Positions 9,145 to 19,664 of a DNA stretch of 64,000 nt are shown one piece after another (the stretch's first letter is position 1; the number at the start of each line of letters is the position of its first letter). Under the pieces are notes generated by a model. That model was not told the DNA's origin. It did not search any database and saw only the letters and a list, made by a program, of their open reading frames with translations. This DNA is from Acinetobacter calcoaceticus DSM 30006 = CIP 81.8 (GTDB lineage: Bacteria > Pseudomonadota > Gammaproteobacteria > Pseudomonadales > Moraxellaceae). The stretch lies in the NCBI RefSeq assembly GCF_000368965.1, contig NZ_KB849778.1, forward strand, positions 1 through 64,000, read 5' to 3'. Both the position numbers and the translations under genes were made by a program.

Positions 9145-10596
9145 ATGACGGTTCAAACCTTCATTCCCAATGGTGCCAAAGCTGCCTCAGAAAACACTGT
9201 TACCCAGCCAACGCACACCACTGATGTTTCAATAAAAAAACTTTATATTGAAACTCAAGGGTGTCAGATGAATGAGTATGACAGTCACCGTATGGCAGAC
9301 CTTTTAGGGGACTCTCACGGTTACATTTTAACGAGCAACCCTAATGAAGCAGATATCCTGCTCATGAATACATGCTCTATCCGTGAAAAAGCACAGGAAA
9401 AAGTATTCAGTGAATTAGGACGCTGGCGCAAACTAAAAGACAAAAATCCTGATCTTGTGATTGGTGTTGGTGGGTGTGTTGCCTCTCAAGAAGGTGACAA
9501 CATTCAAAAACGTGCGCCTTATGTGGACATGATTTTTGGCCCTCAAACATTACACCGTTTACCGCAAATGCTTGATCAACATAATGCTCAAGTAGAAAAA
9601 CCAAAAAAAGACAAAATCAAACTGGTTGATATTTCTTTCCCAGATATTGAAAAGTTCGACTTTTTACCAGAACCACGTGTAGAAGGCTTTAAAGCCTTTG
9701 TTTCTATTATGGAAGGCTGTTCTAAATACTGTTCTTTCTGTGTAGTTCCCTATACACGCGGTGAAGAAGTTTCTCGACCATTAGACGATGTACTTGCAGA
9801 AATTGCAGGACTTGCTGAAAAAGGTGTCCGTGAAATTTCTCTTCTTGGACAAAATGTAAATGGTTACCGCGGTGAAACCTTTGAAGGTGGCATCTGTACT
9901 TTCCCTGAATTGTTACGACTCGTTGCAGAAATTCCGGGTATTGGACGCTTACGCTATACAACTTCGCACCCACTTGAGTTCTCTGATGAGCTTATTCAGT
10001 GTTATGAAGATTTACCTCAAATGGTGTCACATTTACACTTGCCGGTACAAAGTGGTTCGAATGATGTTTTAAAAGCAATGAAGCGAAATCATACGATTGA
10101 TGTCTATATTGATAAAATTGCGAAGCTACGCAAAATTCGTCCAGATATGCATTTATCAAGTGACTTTATTATTGGCTTCCCTGGTGAAACCGATGAAAAT
10201 TTTGCAGAAACATTAAAATTTATCAATGATTTAGACTTCGATCATTCGTATAGTTTTGTTTATTCAAAACGCCCAGGTACGCCAGCATCAGACTTGCCAG
10301 ACACCACGCCTGAACAAGTTAAAAAAGAGCGTTTAGCTCAAGTTCAAAAAGTAATTAAGCAGTCTAGTATTGAAAAAACAGATGCCATGTTAGGTAAAAT
10401 TGAACGTGTACTTATTGAAAAAGTATCTGATCAAGACCCTAATATTTTAATTGGTACTGCTGACAATACACGTCTGGTAACTTTCGTTGGTGATGCGACT
10501 TGGGTTGGTCGTTTTGCAGAGATCGAGATTACTGAAATTAAAACTTTAAATTTTGTTTACGGTGAGCTCTTGAATCTTGAACCTGACGTGGCGTAA
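9145..10596 (+). CDS. miaB: tRNA-2-methylthio-N6-dimethylallyladenosine synthase
   Basis: Radical-SAM methylthiotransferase that adds the 2-methylthio group to i6A37 of tRNAs reading UNN codons. The N-terminal UPF0004 domain holds the auxiliary-cluster cysteines ([24 protein letters not shown]). The radical SAM motif C192-x3-C196-x2-C199 ([16 protein letters not shown]) follows, and a C-terminal TRAM domain ends the 483-residue chain. ATG 9145 has an AGGAG site five bases upstream. It heads the conserved miaB-phoH-ybeY cluster. Confidence 0.95.
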   Translation: MTVQTFIPNGAKAASENTVTQPTHTTDVSIKKLYIETQGCQMNEYDSHRMADLLGDSHGYILTSNPNEADILLMNTCSIREKAQEKVFSELGRWRKLKDKNPDLVIGVGGCVASQEGDNIQKRAPYVDMIFGPQTLHRLPQMLDQHNAQVEKPKKDKIKLVDISFPDIEKFDFLPEPRVEGFKAFVSIMEGCSKYCSFCVVPYTRGEEVSRPLDDVLAEIAGLAEKGVREISLLGQNVNGYRGETFEGGICTFPELLRLVAEIPGIGRLRYTTSHPLEFSDELIQCYEDLPQMVSHLHLPVQSGSNDVLKAMKRNHTIDVYIDKIAKLRKIRPDMHLSSDFIIGFPGETDENFAETLKFINDLDFDHSYSFVYSKRPGTPASDLPDTTPEQVKKERLAQVQKVIKQSSIEKTDAMLGKIERVLIEKVSDQDPNILIGTADNTRLVTFVGDATWVGRFAEIEITEIKTLNFVYGELLNLEPDVA

Positions 10597-10633
10597 TGTA
10601 GAGGTATTCTAAAGTCTACTGAAAGGTTTTCTC

Positions 10634-11722
10634 TTGACTGCAGCGATTCGACGTACCGTAACATTTCCTGAAATTTCAATGGAACGTTTAAAGAGCATTC
10701 TGGGTGCCTATAATGGGCACCTGAAGCAAATTGAACAGCGTTTAGATGTCAAAATTACTCATCGTGGAGATGTTTTTCACATAGATGGTGAAATTGATGC
10801 TGTTGGGAGAGCCGAAGCATTATTGCAACGACTCTACGAAGAGTCTGAGCTATCCCAGCAAATCAGTGCCGATCTATTACACCTCCTCATTCAATCTTCA
10901 CAAACTGAACGCAATTTCGAGTTGGTTGGTGACGAAATGGATGAAAATGATGGGCCGCTCGATGTCTATTTCCAGACACGAAAAGGCCGCATTAATCCAC
11001 GTGGTGCCAATCAAAAACGTTATGTACAACGTATTTTACAAAGCGATATTTCTTTTGGTGTAGGCCCTGCTGGTACAGGTAAAACCTATTTAGCAGTTGC
11101 CGCCGCCGTAGATATGCTAGAACGTAATGAAATCCAGCGGATTTTACTTGTACGCCCTGCTGTAGAAGCTGGAGAAAAGCTGGGTTTCTTACCTGGTGAT
11201 TTAACCCAGAAAATTGACCCATATCTACGCCCTCTTTACGATGCCCTTTACGAAATGCTTGGCTTTGAAAAAGTTGCCAAGTTAATTGAGCGTCAAGTAA
11301 TTGAAGTTGCACCTCTTGCATATATGCGTGGTCGCACACTTAACCATTCATTTGTAATTTTGGATGAAGCTCAAAACACAACACCTGAACAAATGAAAAT
11401 GTTCTTGACCCGTTTAGGTTTTGGCTCTCGTGCAGTAATTACAGGTGACATTACTCAAGTCGATTTACCTAAAGGTCAACAATCTGGTCTGGCACACGCA
11501 CTTCGTGTACTCGAAAATATTACAGAAATTCATATTACCCGTTTCCATTCCCGCGATGTTGTACGTCATCAACTTGTTCAAAAAATTGTTGAAGCGTATG
11601 AAGGTTGGGATGGAGAACAACATCGTCTTAATGCTGAAGCACGTGCTGAACGCAAAGCACGTCAAGAAGCGTTAATGACTGAAAACGATACAGCAGCAGA
11701 CTTGCAACATCAGGATGCCTAG
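10634..11722 (+). CDS. ybeZ: PhoH family ATPase (YbeZ)
   Basis: A 362-residue PhoH-like NTPase that in other bacteria partners YbeY in RNA and ribosome quality control. An N-terminal KH-like region precedes the P-loop GPAGTGKT (144-151) and the Walker B-like FVILDEAQN. It starts with TTG at 10634, supported by AAAGG seven bases upstream and by conservation of the following residues. Its stop codon TAG is formed exactly at the left end of the inserted inverted-repeat element that separates it from ybeY. Confidence 0.92.
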   Translation: MTAAIRRTVTFPEISMERLKSILGAYNGHLKQIEQRLDVKITHRGDVFHIDGEIDAVGRAEALLQRLYEESELSQQISADLLHLLIQSSQTERNFELVGDEMDENDGPLDVYFQTRKGRINPRGANQKRYVQRILQSDISFGVGPAGTGKTYLAVAAAVDMLERNEIQRILLVRPAVEAGEKLGFLPGDLTQKIDPYLRPLYDALYEMLGFEKVAKLIERQVIEVAPLAYMRGRTLNHSFVILDEAQNTTPEQMKMFLTRLGFGSRAVITGDITQVDLPKGQQSGLAHALRVLENITEIHITRFHSRDVVRHQLVQKIVEAYEGWDGEQHRLNAEARAERKARQEALMTENDTAADLQHQDA

Positions 11723-11987
11723 GGTTTGTTGAATATTCAAAATTGGATTGCGTTGTCGGCTAAAATTGAGCAGGCAAGGCATGAAATGTAGGGAATGGCG
11801 AGCCCCTTTCCAAGTTTCATAACGTAGTCTGAGATAATTTTAGCTACAACCCTTCGGGACAAGAGTGTTTCTTGCTGCTACGTTGTTGTGAACTATTCAT
11901 TTAGAATAACTAAATTTCATAGTCCACGCCTAGTATCATCTAAAAAACACTCGATGTCGCAATCATCTGTGAATGTTCAACAGACCC
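11722..11987. mobile_element. MITE-like element with terminal inverted repeats, TA-flanked
   Basis: A 266-bp non-coding unit between ybeZ and ybeY. Left end GGGTTTGTTGAATATTCA (11722-11739) and right end TGAATGTTCAACAGACCC (11970-11987) form 18-bp terminal inverted repeats matching at 16 positions. The two mismatches would be G-U pairs in RNA. TA dinucleotides flank both ends (11720-11721, 11988-11989). Internal stems 11753-11767/11836-11849, 11781-11786/11815-11820 and 11863-11870/11945-11952 would fold into a branched RNA. Removing the element plus one TA leaves the phoH reading frame ending GCC TAA, with the TAA overlapping the ybeY ribosome site. That supports a TA-duplicating insertion of a short non-autonomous transposon. 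No transposase is present. A retained structured RNA is the alternative. Confidence 0.65.
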
Positions 11988-11999
11988 TAAGGATTCATT

Positions 12000-12482
12000 T
12001 TGAAAATCAGCTTAACTTTACAACAAGACTTCCTATCACCTGAGTTAGAGCTCAAACGAGCTCAACTCAAAAAAATTATTGAGACAACTTTACGCCACGT
12101 TGGTTATAAAGATGATTGCGAAATTGGCGTTGCTTGTGTCGATTTAGCAGAAAGCCAACAACTTAATCTGCAATATCGAGAGAAAGATAAACCAACCAAT
12201 GTTTTATCATTTCCAAGTGATATTCCTGAAGAAGTTTTACCAATGCTCGATGCCTTTCCTCTGGGTGACTTAGTCATTTGTATTCCAGTTGTATTGCAAG
12301 AAGCGGTTGAACAAAAGAAAACAGCTCAAGAACACTTTGCACATTTATTAGTACATGGTGTTTTACATTTATTAGGCTATGACCACGAAACTAGTGATGA
12401 AGAAGCTGAAGAAATGGAAGGGCTTGAAGTTGAAATTTTAGCAAAGCTGAATATAGACAATCCTTACCAAGAACAGATCTAA
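12000..12482 (+). CDS. ybeY: Endoribonuclease YbeY, rRNA maturation factor
   Basis: Single-strand-specific metallo-endoribonuclease involved in 16S rRNA 3'-end maturation and 70S ribosome quality control. The zinc motif H119-x3-H123-x5-H129 is complete ([11 protein letters not shown]). The length of 160 residues is normal. Translation starts at TTG 12000; AAGGA lies at 11989-11993, immediately right of the inserted element. The element breaks what would otherwise be a near-continuous phoH-ybeY junction, so its transcript may be affected. Confidence 0.93.
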   Translation: MKISLTLQQDFLSPELELKRAQLKKIIETTLRHVGYKDDCEIGVACVDLAESQQLNLQYREKDKPTNVLSFPSDIPEEVLPMLDAFPLGDLVICIPVVLQEAVEQKKTAQEHFAHLLVHGVLHLLGYDHETSDEEAEEMEGLEVEILAKLNIDNPYQEQI

Positions 12483-12550
12483 TCATTATTGATTAGATTA
12501 AAAACCTAGTCTGTCTTCAGATATAATTTTGTCTAATTAATTAAAATCAA

Positions 12551-12584
12551 TGTGGATAAGCCAAAACTTATCCACATTTTTTAT
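12551..12584 (+). terminator. Rho-independent terminator of miaB-phoH-ybeY
   Basis: Ten-base stem TGTGGATAAG (12551-12560) / CTTATCCACA (12567-12576) with loop CCAAAA and a T-rich tail. The tail abuts the stop codon of the convergent tonB-like gene. Confidence 0.85.
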
Positions 12585-13501
12585 TAATGCACTTCAAATT
12601 CTGCTTGAGCCGGATCGAAACGCCAAGTACGGACAATACGCAATTCAGAAATATCTTTCATATTGGTATCAAAATGTCCAAATGGTGCGCCGCGACGTAC
12701 TGAAGACTTTGCAGCTTCATCCAATACTGAATGCCCTGAACTTTCAAGCAATCGAATTGCACGAATCCCACCTTGAGCATTTAAAATAACCATTAAACGA
12801 ACTTCGCCTTTCAACTGTTGCAGTTTGGCTTCTTCTGGATAATAGCGATTACCATACAACTCCACTTTCTCACGGAATTTATCTAAATAAGCAGCCGAGG
12901 CATCTTTTTTCGCCTGAATTCCATCTACTGTTTTTATTTTTTGCTGGCGACTGAAATCTTGTCTACGTTGTAAATATTGTGCTTCGAGACTTGCAACCAT
13001 CGCAGCTTTTGCCTGAAATTGACTTTGTAATTGTTCTAATTCTTTTTTCCTTTGACTGGCGTCAGCTTGTTTTTGCCAACTCAAAACAGTCATTAATACT
13101 TTTTCTTCAAATTTAAGCTCTCTTTGTTGCTGAACCTTTTGCAAACTTTCTAACTGCGCATCTCCAGTTGAAGCATCATTAGGCATAGGATTTGGAGTAT
13201 CACTAGAGGTACGGTGGGCTTCTCGAAATGCACCTGAACCTTGCTGGTCAGCTTGCGCCAAAAAGTCTGCCTGCTGCACTTGCTCATTGCTTGATCGAAT
13301 TGAAATTGCAATTTCTTTAGTAGATTGCTCTGATGAGCTAGGCATCGCAAAGTGAATGAGCAACACAAAAATATGCAGTAAGATTGCCAATATTGTCGCA
13401 GCAATAAAGACTCGGTCTTGCCACCAATGATAAAAAGGCTCTATGGATAGACTTCTTTTATTCAACATAATTTTAAAAGCATGTAAATGCCTTTTCCCCA
13501 C
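12584..13501 (-). CDS. TonB family protein
   Basis: An inner-membrane-anchored protein with one transmembrane helix (about residues 32-53, FIAATILAILLHIFVLLIHFA), a long Gln/Lys/Glu-rich coiled-coil periplasmic stretch and a C-terminal TonB domain (YPEEAKLQQLKGEVRLMV, then SGHSVLDEAA and VRTWRFDP). It probably couples the proton-motive force to an outer-membrane transporter. The usual Pro-rich linker is replaced by a coiled coil, and no exbB/exbD is adjacent, so the partner is unclear. The start is GTG 13501 or, more conventionally, ATG 13468; neither has a strong ribosome site. Confidence 0.82.
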   Translation of the reverse strand: MGKRHLHAFKIMLNKRSLSIEPFYHWWQDRVFIAATILAILLHIFVLLIHFAMPSSSEQSTKEIAISIRSSNEQVQQADFLAQADQQGSGAFREAHRTSSDTPNPMPNDASTGDAQLESLQKVQQQRELKFEEKVLMTVLSWQKQADASQRKKELEQLQSQFQAKAAMVASLEAQYLQRRQDFSRQQKIKTVDGIQAKKDASAAYLDKFREKVELYGNRYYPEEAKLQQLKGEVRLMVILNAQGGIRAIRLLESSGHSVLDEAAKSSVRRGAPFGHFDTNMKDISELRIVRTWRFDPAQAEFEVH

Positions 13502-13699
13502 GGTTTAATACCGAATAAAATATAAACTGATATTCAAATCTGGATAAAAGTGTGATTCACTTCAAACATAGAGTTTTATCCATTTTCATTTTGTCAAAAT
13601 GTATCAATTAAATTTGTTACACTGCAATATCAAAACTCGTTTTTCTCATAATAAAGATTGTGTTGGTTCTTAAGTAAATTATCTTCTGGAAGTTCTTTT

Positions 13700-14371
13700 A
13701 TGCAAACGCTATTTTCCTCATTAGTCAGACGCCTTCAAAAAGTCTACCAAAAAGCTGAAGCATTCATTGAAGAAGAAAGAGATTTTACGCTATCACAAAC
13801 CTTTCTGAATGCGACTTTACAACGTTATGTCACCAATAATGTTGGTTTTTTAGATGACCTCCATGCCGATCTTTATCATGACTGGTTAAGGTTATATGCA
13901 ACCTTACATGTAAAAGGCCTAGAGACGACATTATCTGTTGATTTAAAACTGATTCAGATGGAATTTAATAAAGAACAACAGCTTTTGGTTTTTGAACAAA
14001 TTAGTAATACACAAATTATTGAAGCAAAATATAAAAACTTTTGGCAGAAGATTGCCGTAAAAGCCGCAGTTTTTTACTACCATAAAATTTTAAAAAAAGA
14101 TCCTTTAGGAATGATTCTTGAACGTTTTAATGTAGCAGAAGAACGTGATGAACTCATATTTCTTGATCTCAACCGCTGGTTTGGTAAAAAAGCCAGTATC
14201 ATCGAGACACTAGGTAAAGTGCATGTAAATTACGCACGAGTTCGTGAGGCTGAGTTAGTCGTATTTGGAAATGTTAATTTAGCCGCCCTGCTTTACCGTG
14301 ATCAGGACGATGATTTTGAAGATGACCTAGAAGATTCTGAAATCACACCAATCCAGCAAAAAGATGTATAA
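13700..14371 (+). CDS. Hypothetical protein
   Basis: A 223-residue cytoplasmic-looking protein of unknown function. It has an amphipathic N-terminus (LFSSLVRRLQKVYQKAEAFIEEE), a mixed alpha/beta middle and a very acidic C-terminus (DQDDDFEDDLEDSE). I recognise no catalytic motif and no family. The frame is open from a TTG at 13658, but ATG 13700 has GGAAG seven bases upstream and is preferred. It stands alone between the tonB-like gene (divergent) and the DUF3108 gene. Confidence 0.7.
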   Translation: MQTLFSSLVRRLQKVYQKAEAFIEEERDFTLSQTFLNATLQRYVTNNVGFLDDLHADLYHDWLRLYATLHVKGLETTLSVDLKLIQMEFNKEQQLLVFEQISNTQIIEAKYKNFWQKIAVKAAVFYYHKILKKDPLGMILERFNVAEERDELIFLDLNRWFGKKASIIETLGKVHVNYARVREAELVVFGNVNLAALLYRDQDDDFEDDLEDSEITPIQQKDV

Positions 14372-14529
14372 AGCTGTGATGAATAAAAATGAATTAACTG
14401 CCAAAAAACACAAATAGATTACACATTTAGCATAAATCCTGATTTTTTCTCCATGATCAACAGGCATAATATGTTTAAGTTATAGATGCATCAGCACTGA
14501 CTTTTCAGTCTGTACAAGGATATTTACTT

Positions 14530-15890
<1,361 letters not shown>

Positions 15891-15903
15891 ATTGTGCAAA
15901 TGA

Positions 15904-15937
15904 AAAAGAGCGGATATCCGCTCTTTTTTTATTTTTT
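15904..15937 (+). terminator. Terminator between xpt and wrbA
   Basis: Stem GAGCGG / CCGCTC (15908-15923) around an ATAT loop, extended by A and T runs on either side. It ends xpt and can also serve the convergent wrbA. Confidence 0.8.
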
Positions 15938-16546
15938 TTAAAGTACTCCTGAAAGCTTCTTAACAACCTCACCTAGACGTTTGCCCTGAGCTTCACACAA
16001 AATCTTTTCATCCTGACTTAAATTCTGGTCATGGCGGGGTCCGCTTACATGACTTGCCCCATACGGTGTTCCACCTGTTTTAGTATTAGATAAAGCAGGA
16101 ATTGCATTTGGTAATCCCAAAATCATCATTCCGTGATGAAATAACGGCGGCAGCATCGTGAGTAAAGTACTCTCCTGTCCACCATGCATCGATCCAGAAG
16201 AAGTAAAAACACAAGCAGGTTTATTATGTAATGCCCCATTGAGCCAAAGGCTAGTCGTTTGGTCCCAAAAATATTTCATTTCACTTGCCATATTACCGAA
16301 GCGAGTTGGGGAACCTAATGCCAGACCCGCACAATTCGCTAGATCATCTAACGTACAGTAGATATCACCTTCTTCCGGAATGCTTGGCTCAGCTATTGTG
16401 ACGACTGGAGCAATATTTGACACTGTCCGAATTTTCACTGACATACCCGCAGACTCAACACCATTGGCAATTAAATGTGCCATTTCTTTTGTAGAGCCAT
16501 ATTTACTGTAATAGAGTACAAGAATGTAAGGTTGCATCGGTTTCAT
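15938..16546 (-). CDS. wrbA: NAD(P)H:quinone oxidoreductase, WrbA type
   Basis: Flavodoxin-like FMN enzyme that reduces quinones by two electrons, used against redox stress. The FMN phosphate loop is YYSKYGSTKEMA near the N-terminus. LGSPTRFGNMASEMKYFWDQT and FTSSGSMHGGQESTLL are family hallmarks. About 200 residues is normal. ATG 16546 (MKPMQPY) is my choice; ATG 16537 or GTG 16567 are possible, and no ribosome site decides between them. It is divergent from the YihY gene. Confidence 0.88.
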   Translation of the reverse strand: MKPMQPYILVLYYSKYGSTKEMAHLIANGVESAGMSVKIRTVSNIAPVVTIAEPSIPEEGDIYCTLDDLANCAGLALGSPTRFGNMASEMKYFWDQTTSLWLNGALHNKPACVFTSSGSMHGGQESTLLTMLPPLFHHGMMILGLPNAIPALSNTKTGGTPYGASHVSGPRHDQNLSQDEKILCEAQGKRLGEVVKKLSGVL

Positions 16547-16567
16547 AAATTTTGTTAAAAAGAACAC

Positions 16568-16906
16568 TATACGGTATTTTTTATTTTTTTGGCGAAACCA
16601 ATCTTATGAAATTCTAGAGGTGATTGATTGTGTAGCATGAAAGGTAACACGAGCAAATTTCTCAAATTCGTTGGGTAAAAGGTTTATCGACTTTGATGAA
16701 TTTTATGCTCAGACAACAGAAAGCCAACTTTTTTGAAAAAGATTAGGGCTACAATTTTTTCTATAGCGCATAGTAAACTTACAGAACGACTTTAATTCTA
16801 TAAGTTATTATTTTGCTTTAATCTATGATTTGAGTTGTTAAGCTCATACTTTGATAAGCTATTAATCGCCCAACATGATGATTAAAAAAATCGGGATAGA
16901 CGACGC
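16568..16906. other. Non-coding gap upstream of the YihY gene
   Basis: About 340 AT-rich bases between the divergent wrbA and yihY genes. I find no open frame with a ribosome site, no terminal repeats and no convincing terminator. TTGTGTAGC (about 16629) and GCTACAA (about 16747) could pair loosely. Promoters for both flanking genes are expected here. Confidence 0.5.
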
Positions 16907-18154
16907 ATGTTACAACGTTTTTTAAGTAAGCTTCCTTTTTATAATAAAACCTGGTTTCAATTCGTTTTATATGTATTTAAGCGTTTTGAAGCCGATCGGT
17001 GCCGCGAACAAGCTGGCTCTCTCACTTACACAACTCTATTCGCAGTTGTGCCGATGTTAACGGTTTTTTTAGTAATTATTTCTTCAATTAAAGCGTTAGA
17101 ACCTGCAAGACAACAGCTCCAACATTTAATTTATAGTAATTTTTTACCTAAGAGCACTATCGCATTTGATAAAGCGCTAAATGCTTTTACAGAAAAATCC
17201 AGCAACTTAACTGTTATCGGTGTGCTGTTTTTATTCGTCACAACCGTCTTAATGCTCACATCAATTGAAACTGTCTTTAATCGTATTTGGCGCGTAAAAG
17301 AAACTCGTAGTGGCATTATGGGCTTTATGCGTTATTGGACGATCATCTCTTTAGGTCCAATTATTTTAGGAAGTGCATTCGTCATTTCTTCGACTGTCGC
17401 TTCCATGAACATTCTCAGCAATAATTTTGCAGGATATCAACTTGATGGATCATTCATTCTCTGGATGATTTCGTTTGTATTGACTATTGTTGGCTTTTTT
17501 ATTTTGTATTGGACTATTCCGAATCGAACAGTTCCAGTTTATGCAGCTGGTATAGCGGCCTGCTTAAGTGCTGCACTTTTTGAAATACTCAAAAACTTAT
17601 TCAGCTTCGTAATGTCAAACTTCACTAGCTATGAACTGATCTACGGTGCATTTGCAGCAGTGCCTATTTTCCTGTTATGGATCTTTCTCTCATGGAATAT
17701 TATTTTACTCGGAGTAGAAGTCAGTTTTGCTTTAACTGCTTTTCATTCAGGTAAAGAACAAAAACGACACCCTGTGCTCATGTTATTAGATATTCTTGAA
17801 TTGTTTTATAAAAAGCAAAAACTGGGTGAAAGTGTAAGTGATAAAGAAGCCCTAGAAATTTTAGGCCGAGGAGAAGTTGGACGCTGGCCCTCTTATGTAC
17901 TTCTACTTGAAGAGCAAAATTTGATTAAGCGTACAGATAAAGATGAATATGTTTTAGTTCGCAATTTGTCTCAAGTCGACTTCTGGAGCTTTTTTACGGC
18001 TCTTCCGTATCCACTCCCTTTACGCCAAGATGTCCAAAATGTGCATGATGACGATGAATGGATGGAAAAAATTGGCCCAGCTTTAGTGGAGTCTAATGAC
18101 TATCTAGCTGCAAAACTTTCTATCCCCCTCTCCACAATTCTTGAAGAGAAATGA
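16907..18154 (+). CDS. YihY/BrkB family inner-membrane protein
   Basis: A 415-residue protein with six or so transmembrane helices in its first 280 residues (for example TVIGVLFLFVTTVLMLT and FILWMISFVLTIVGFFIL). The family motif FEADRCREQAGSLTYTTLFAVVPML lies near the N-terminus. The family was once called RNase BN, but that activity belongs to another gene. The C-terminal 130 residues form a soluble winged-helix-like tail (LLDILELFYKKQKLGESVSDKEAL). Function is unknown, possibly transport or envelope homeostasis. Confidence 0.85.
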   Translation: MLQRFLSKLPFYNKTWFQFVLYVFKRFEADRCREQAGSLTYTTLFAVVPMLTVFLVIISSIKALEPARQQLQHLIYSNFLPKSTIAFDKALNAFTEKSSNLTVIGVLFLFVTTVLMLTSIETVFNRIWRVKETRSGIMGFMRYWTIISLGPIILGSAFVISSTVASMNILSNNFAGYQLDGSFILWMISFVLTIVGFFILYWTIPNRTVPVYAAGIAACLSAALFEILKNLFSFVMSNFTSYELIYGAFAAVPIFLLWIFLSWNIILLGVEVSFALTAFHSGKEQKRHPVLMLLDILELFYKKQKLGESVSDKEALEILGRGEVGRWPSYVLLLEEQNLIKRTDKDEYVLVRNLSQVDFWSFFTALPYPLPLRQDVQNVHDDDEWMEKIGPALVESNDYLAAKLSIPLSTILEEK

Positions 18155-18203
18155 GTAGGCAGCAGCTTCTCATTTAATTAGCTGTACTCTAATGTTTAGC
18201 TCA

Positions 18204-18237
18204 TAAAAAAACCCTATTATTGAAAAATAATAGGGTT
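18204..18237 (-). terminator. Terminator of the FAH-family gene
   Basis: Twelve-base stem AACCCTATTATT (18210-18221) / AATAATAGGGTT (18226-18237) with loop GAAA. The A-run on the left becomes a T-run on the minus strand, so it ends the YcxB-FAH transcript. Confidence 0.82.
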
Positions 18238-18263
18238 AAAAATATCTAGCGGCGCAAATGAAA

Positions 18264-18905
18264 TTACGCTTTTACAAAAGTTTCCCACACAAAATCTTGT
18301 GTTGCACCCTTTAATGTCATTTTCAACTGATCACCCGAGTGTAATGGTCCAACACCAGCAGGTGAGCCTGTCATAATCACATCACCCGGCTCTAATGAAA
18401 AAACCTGATTAATATCAGTTAATAGATCACCAATAGTAAACATTAATAGTGCAGTATTCCCATCTTGACGTAACTCATCATTAATATGGAAAGTGAATTT
18501 AGTTTCTTGCCAATCTGTAATTTCGCTCAAATCGACCCAGTCTGCCAAAACACAAGCACCATCAAAAGCTTTTGCACGCTCCCATGGGTGACCTTTAGTT
18601 TTCAGGTCATTCTGTAAATCACGCATTGTTAAATCAAGACCTAAAGTCACTGCCCCAATCGCTTTTAATGCTTGTTCAGGGTCCGTTTCACCTTTTAAAG
18701 GCTGATCAATACGTAAAACTAATTCACACTCAAAATGACAACTGCCCCAAGCTGGATTCCATGAAATACCGTCATTTAAACCAATCAAGCTACTAGGTGG
18801 TTTAATAAATAATATAGGTCTGTCAGGCATAGCATTATTTAATTCTTTGACATGATCGGCATAACTTCTGCCTACGCAAACGATTTTTGAAGGACGTGTA
18901 TTCAT
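18264..18905 (-). CDS. Fumarylacetoacetate hydrolase family protein
   Basis: A 213-residue metal-dependent enzyme of the FAH/YcgM (acylpyruvase or oxaloacetate decarboxylase) type. The metal ligands are visible as E59-x-E61 (HFECEL) and D91 (LGLDLTMRD), with the family segments GRSYADHVKELNN, GHPWERAKAFDGACVL and PGDVIMTGSPAGVG. It probably hydrolyses or decarboxylates a small beta-keto or acylpyruvate metabolite; the substrate cannot be told from sequence. It starts 39 bases after the YcxB-like gene on the same strand. Confidence 0.87.
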   Translation of the reverse strand: MNTRPSKIVCVGRSYADHVKELNNAMPDRPILFIKPPSSLIGLNDGISWNPAWGSCHFECELVLRIDQPLKGETDPEQALKAIGAVTLGLDLTMRDLQNDLKTKGHPWERAKAFDGACVLADWVDLSEITDWQETKFTFHINDELRQDGNTALLMFTIGDLLTDINQVFSLEPGDVIMTGSPAGVGPLHSGDQLKMTLKGATQDFVWETFVKA

Positions 18906-18944
18906 GAGGCTTCCTTTGTTGTTGCGGCTGATAATTCCAATAAT

Positions 18945-19442
18945 TTATTTCTTAAATGTATTTTCAAATATTGTTTGATCTGAAACCTGTGCAAATGCTC
19001 GCTTTGGCACAATAATTACAGTTTTATTTTTTAGCTCAAGCATGTAAGTCAGCTTGCCTTTAGCAAAGGTTTGCACATCTGAATATTGCATCACTTGTTT
19101 ACGACCGCTGGCATAAAGCTCAAAATAATCTTGATAGAGGTCGATGCCCTGCTCGCTCTTTCCAAACTGGTAACGAACAAATTGACGTTTAAATAACATC
19201 GGTAAAAGCCAATAACGCATCAGCCCTTGCATCACCAGAAAAAAAATACCTAGCCCAACATAATATCGACCAACCCCTGAGAAACCTAAATAAAGTCCCC
19301 AAATAATAATTGCGATACTAATCGCAGGTGTTAGAAAACGGGTAAATTGTTTTTTCCCAAATGTCACTAATGAAAATCCATCTTGTGACTCTTCTAAATT
19401 CAAATAGTAACGTAAAGATAAAGCTGTTTTTTGCTCGGTCAT
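18945..19442 (-). CDS. YcxB family membrane protein
   Basis: A 165-residue protein with two adjacent transmembrane helices (about 36-54 and 59-80) and a C-terminal PH-like cytosolic domain (GIDLYQDYFELYASGRKQVMQYSDV, ending VPKRAF). This is the pattern of the YcxB-like family, whose function is unknown. It is probably co-transcribed with the downstream FAH-family gene. Confidence 0.72.
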   Translation of the reverse strand: MTEQKTALSLRYYLNLEESQDGFSLVTFGKKQFTRFLTPAISIAIIIWGLYLGFSGVGRYYVGLGIFFLVMQGLMRYWLLPMLFKRQFVRYQFGKSEQGIDLYQDYFELYASGRKQVMQYSDVQTFAKGKLTYMLELKNKTVIIVPKRAFAQVSDQTIFENTFKK

Positions 19443-19664
19443 TGCACTGCATCGATACTCAATAAATCGGAACTATTAGAGCATATTCATTTCAGCTTTA
19501 AAATGAATCAAAGGCTATTTTTTGTTTTGCTCAAAAGTAGCCTTAGTAGCGAGATTAAAAATATTTTTCGTTGCATATATGGAACGTAGATTCATATTTA
19601 TTGGGCTTATTTCACTTTTTAAAATTTCTACAATAAGCGCATCACCTTCTTAGTGGAATGTCTC

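Noticed and set aside
16568..16906. Second copy of the phoH-ybeY inverted-repeat element
   Set aside because: A few similar words (ATGAAA, GCTACAA) occur, but there are no matching termini and no flanking TA pair.
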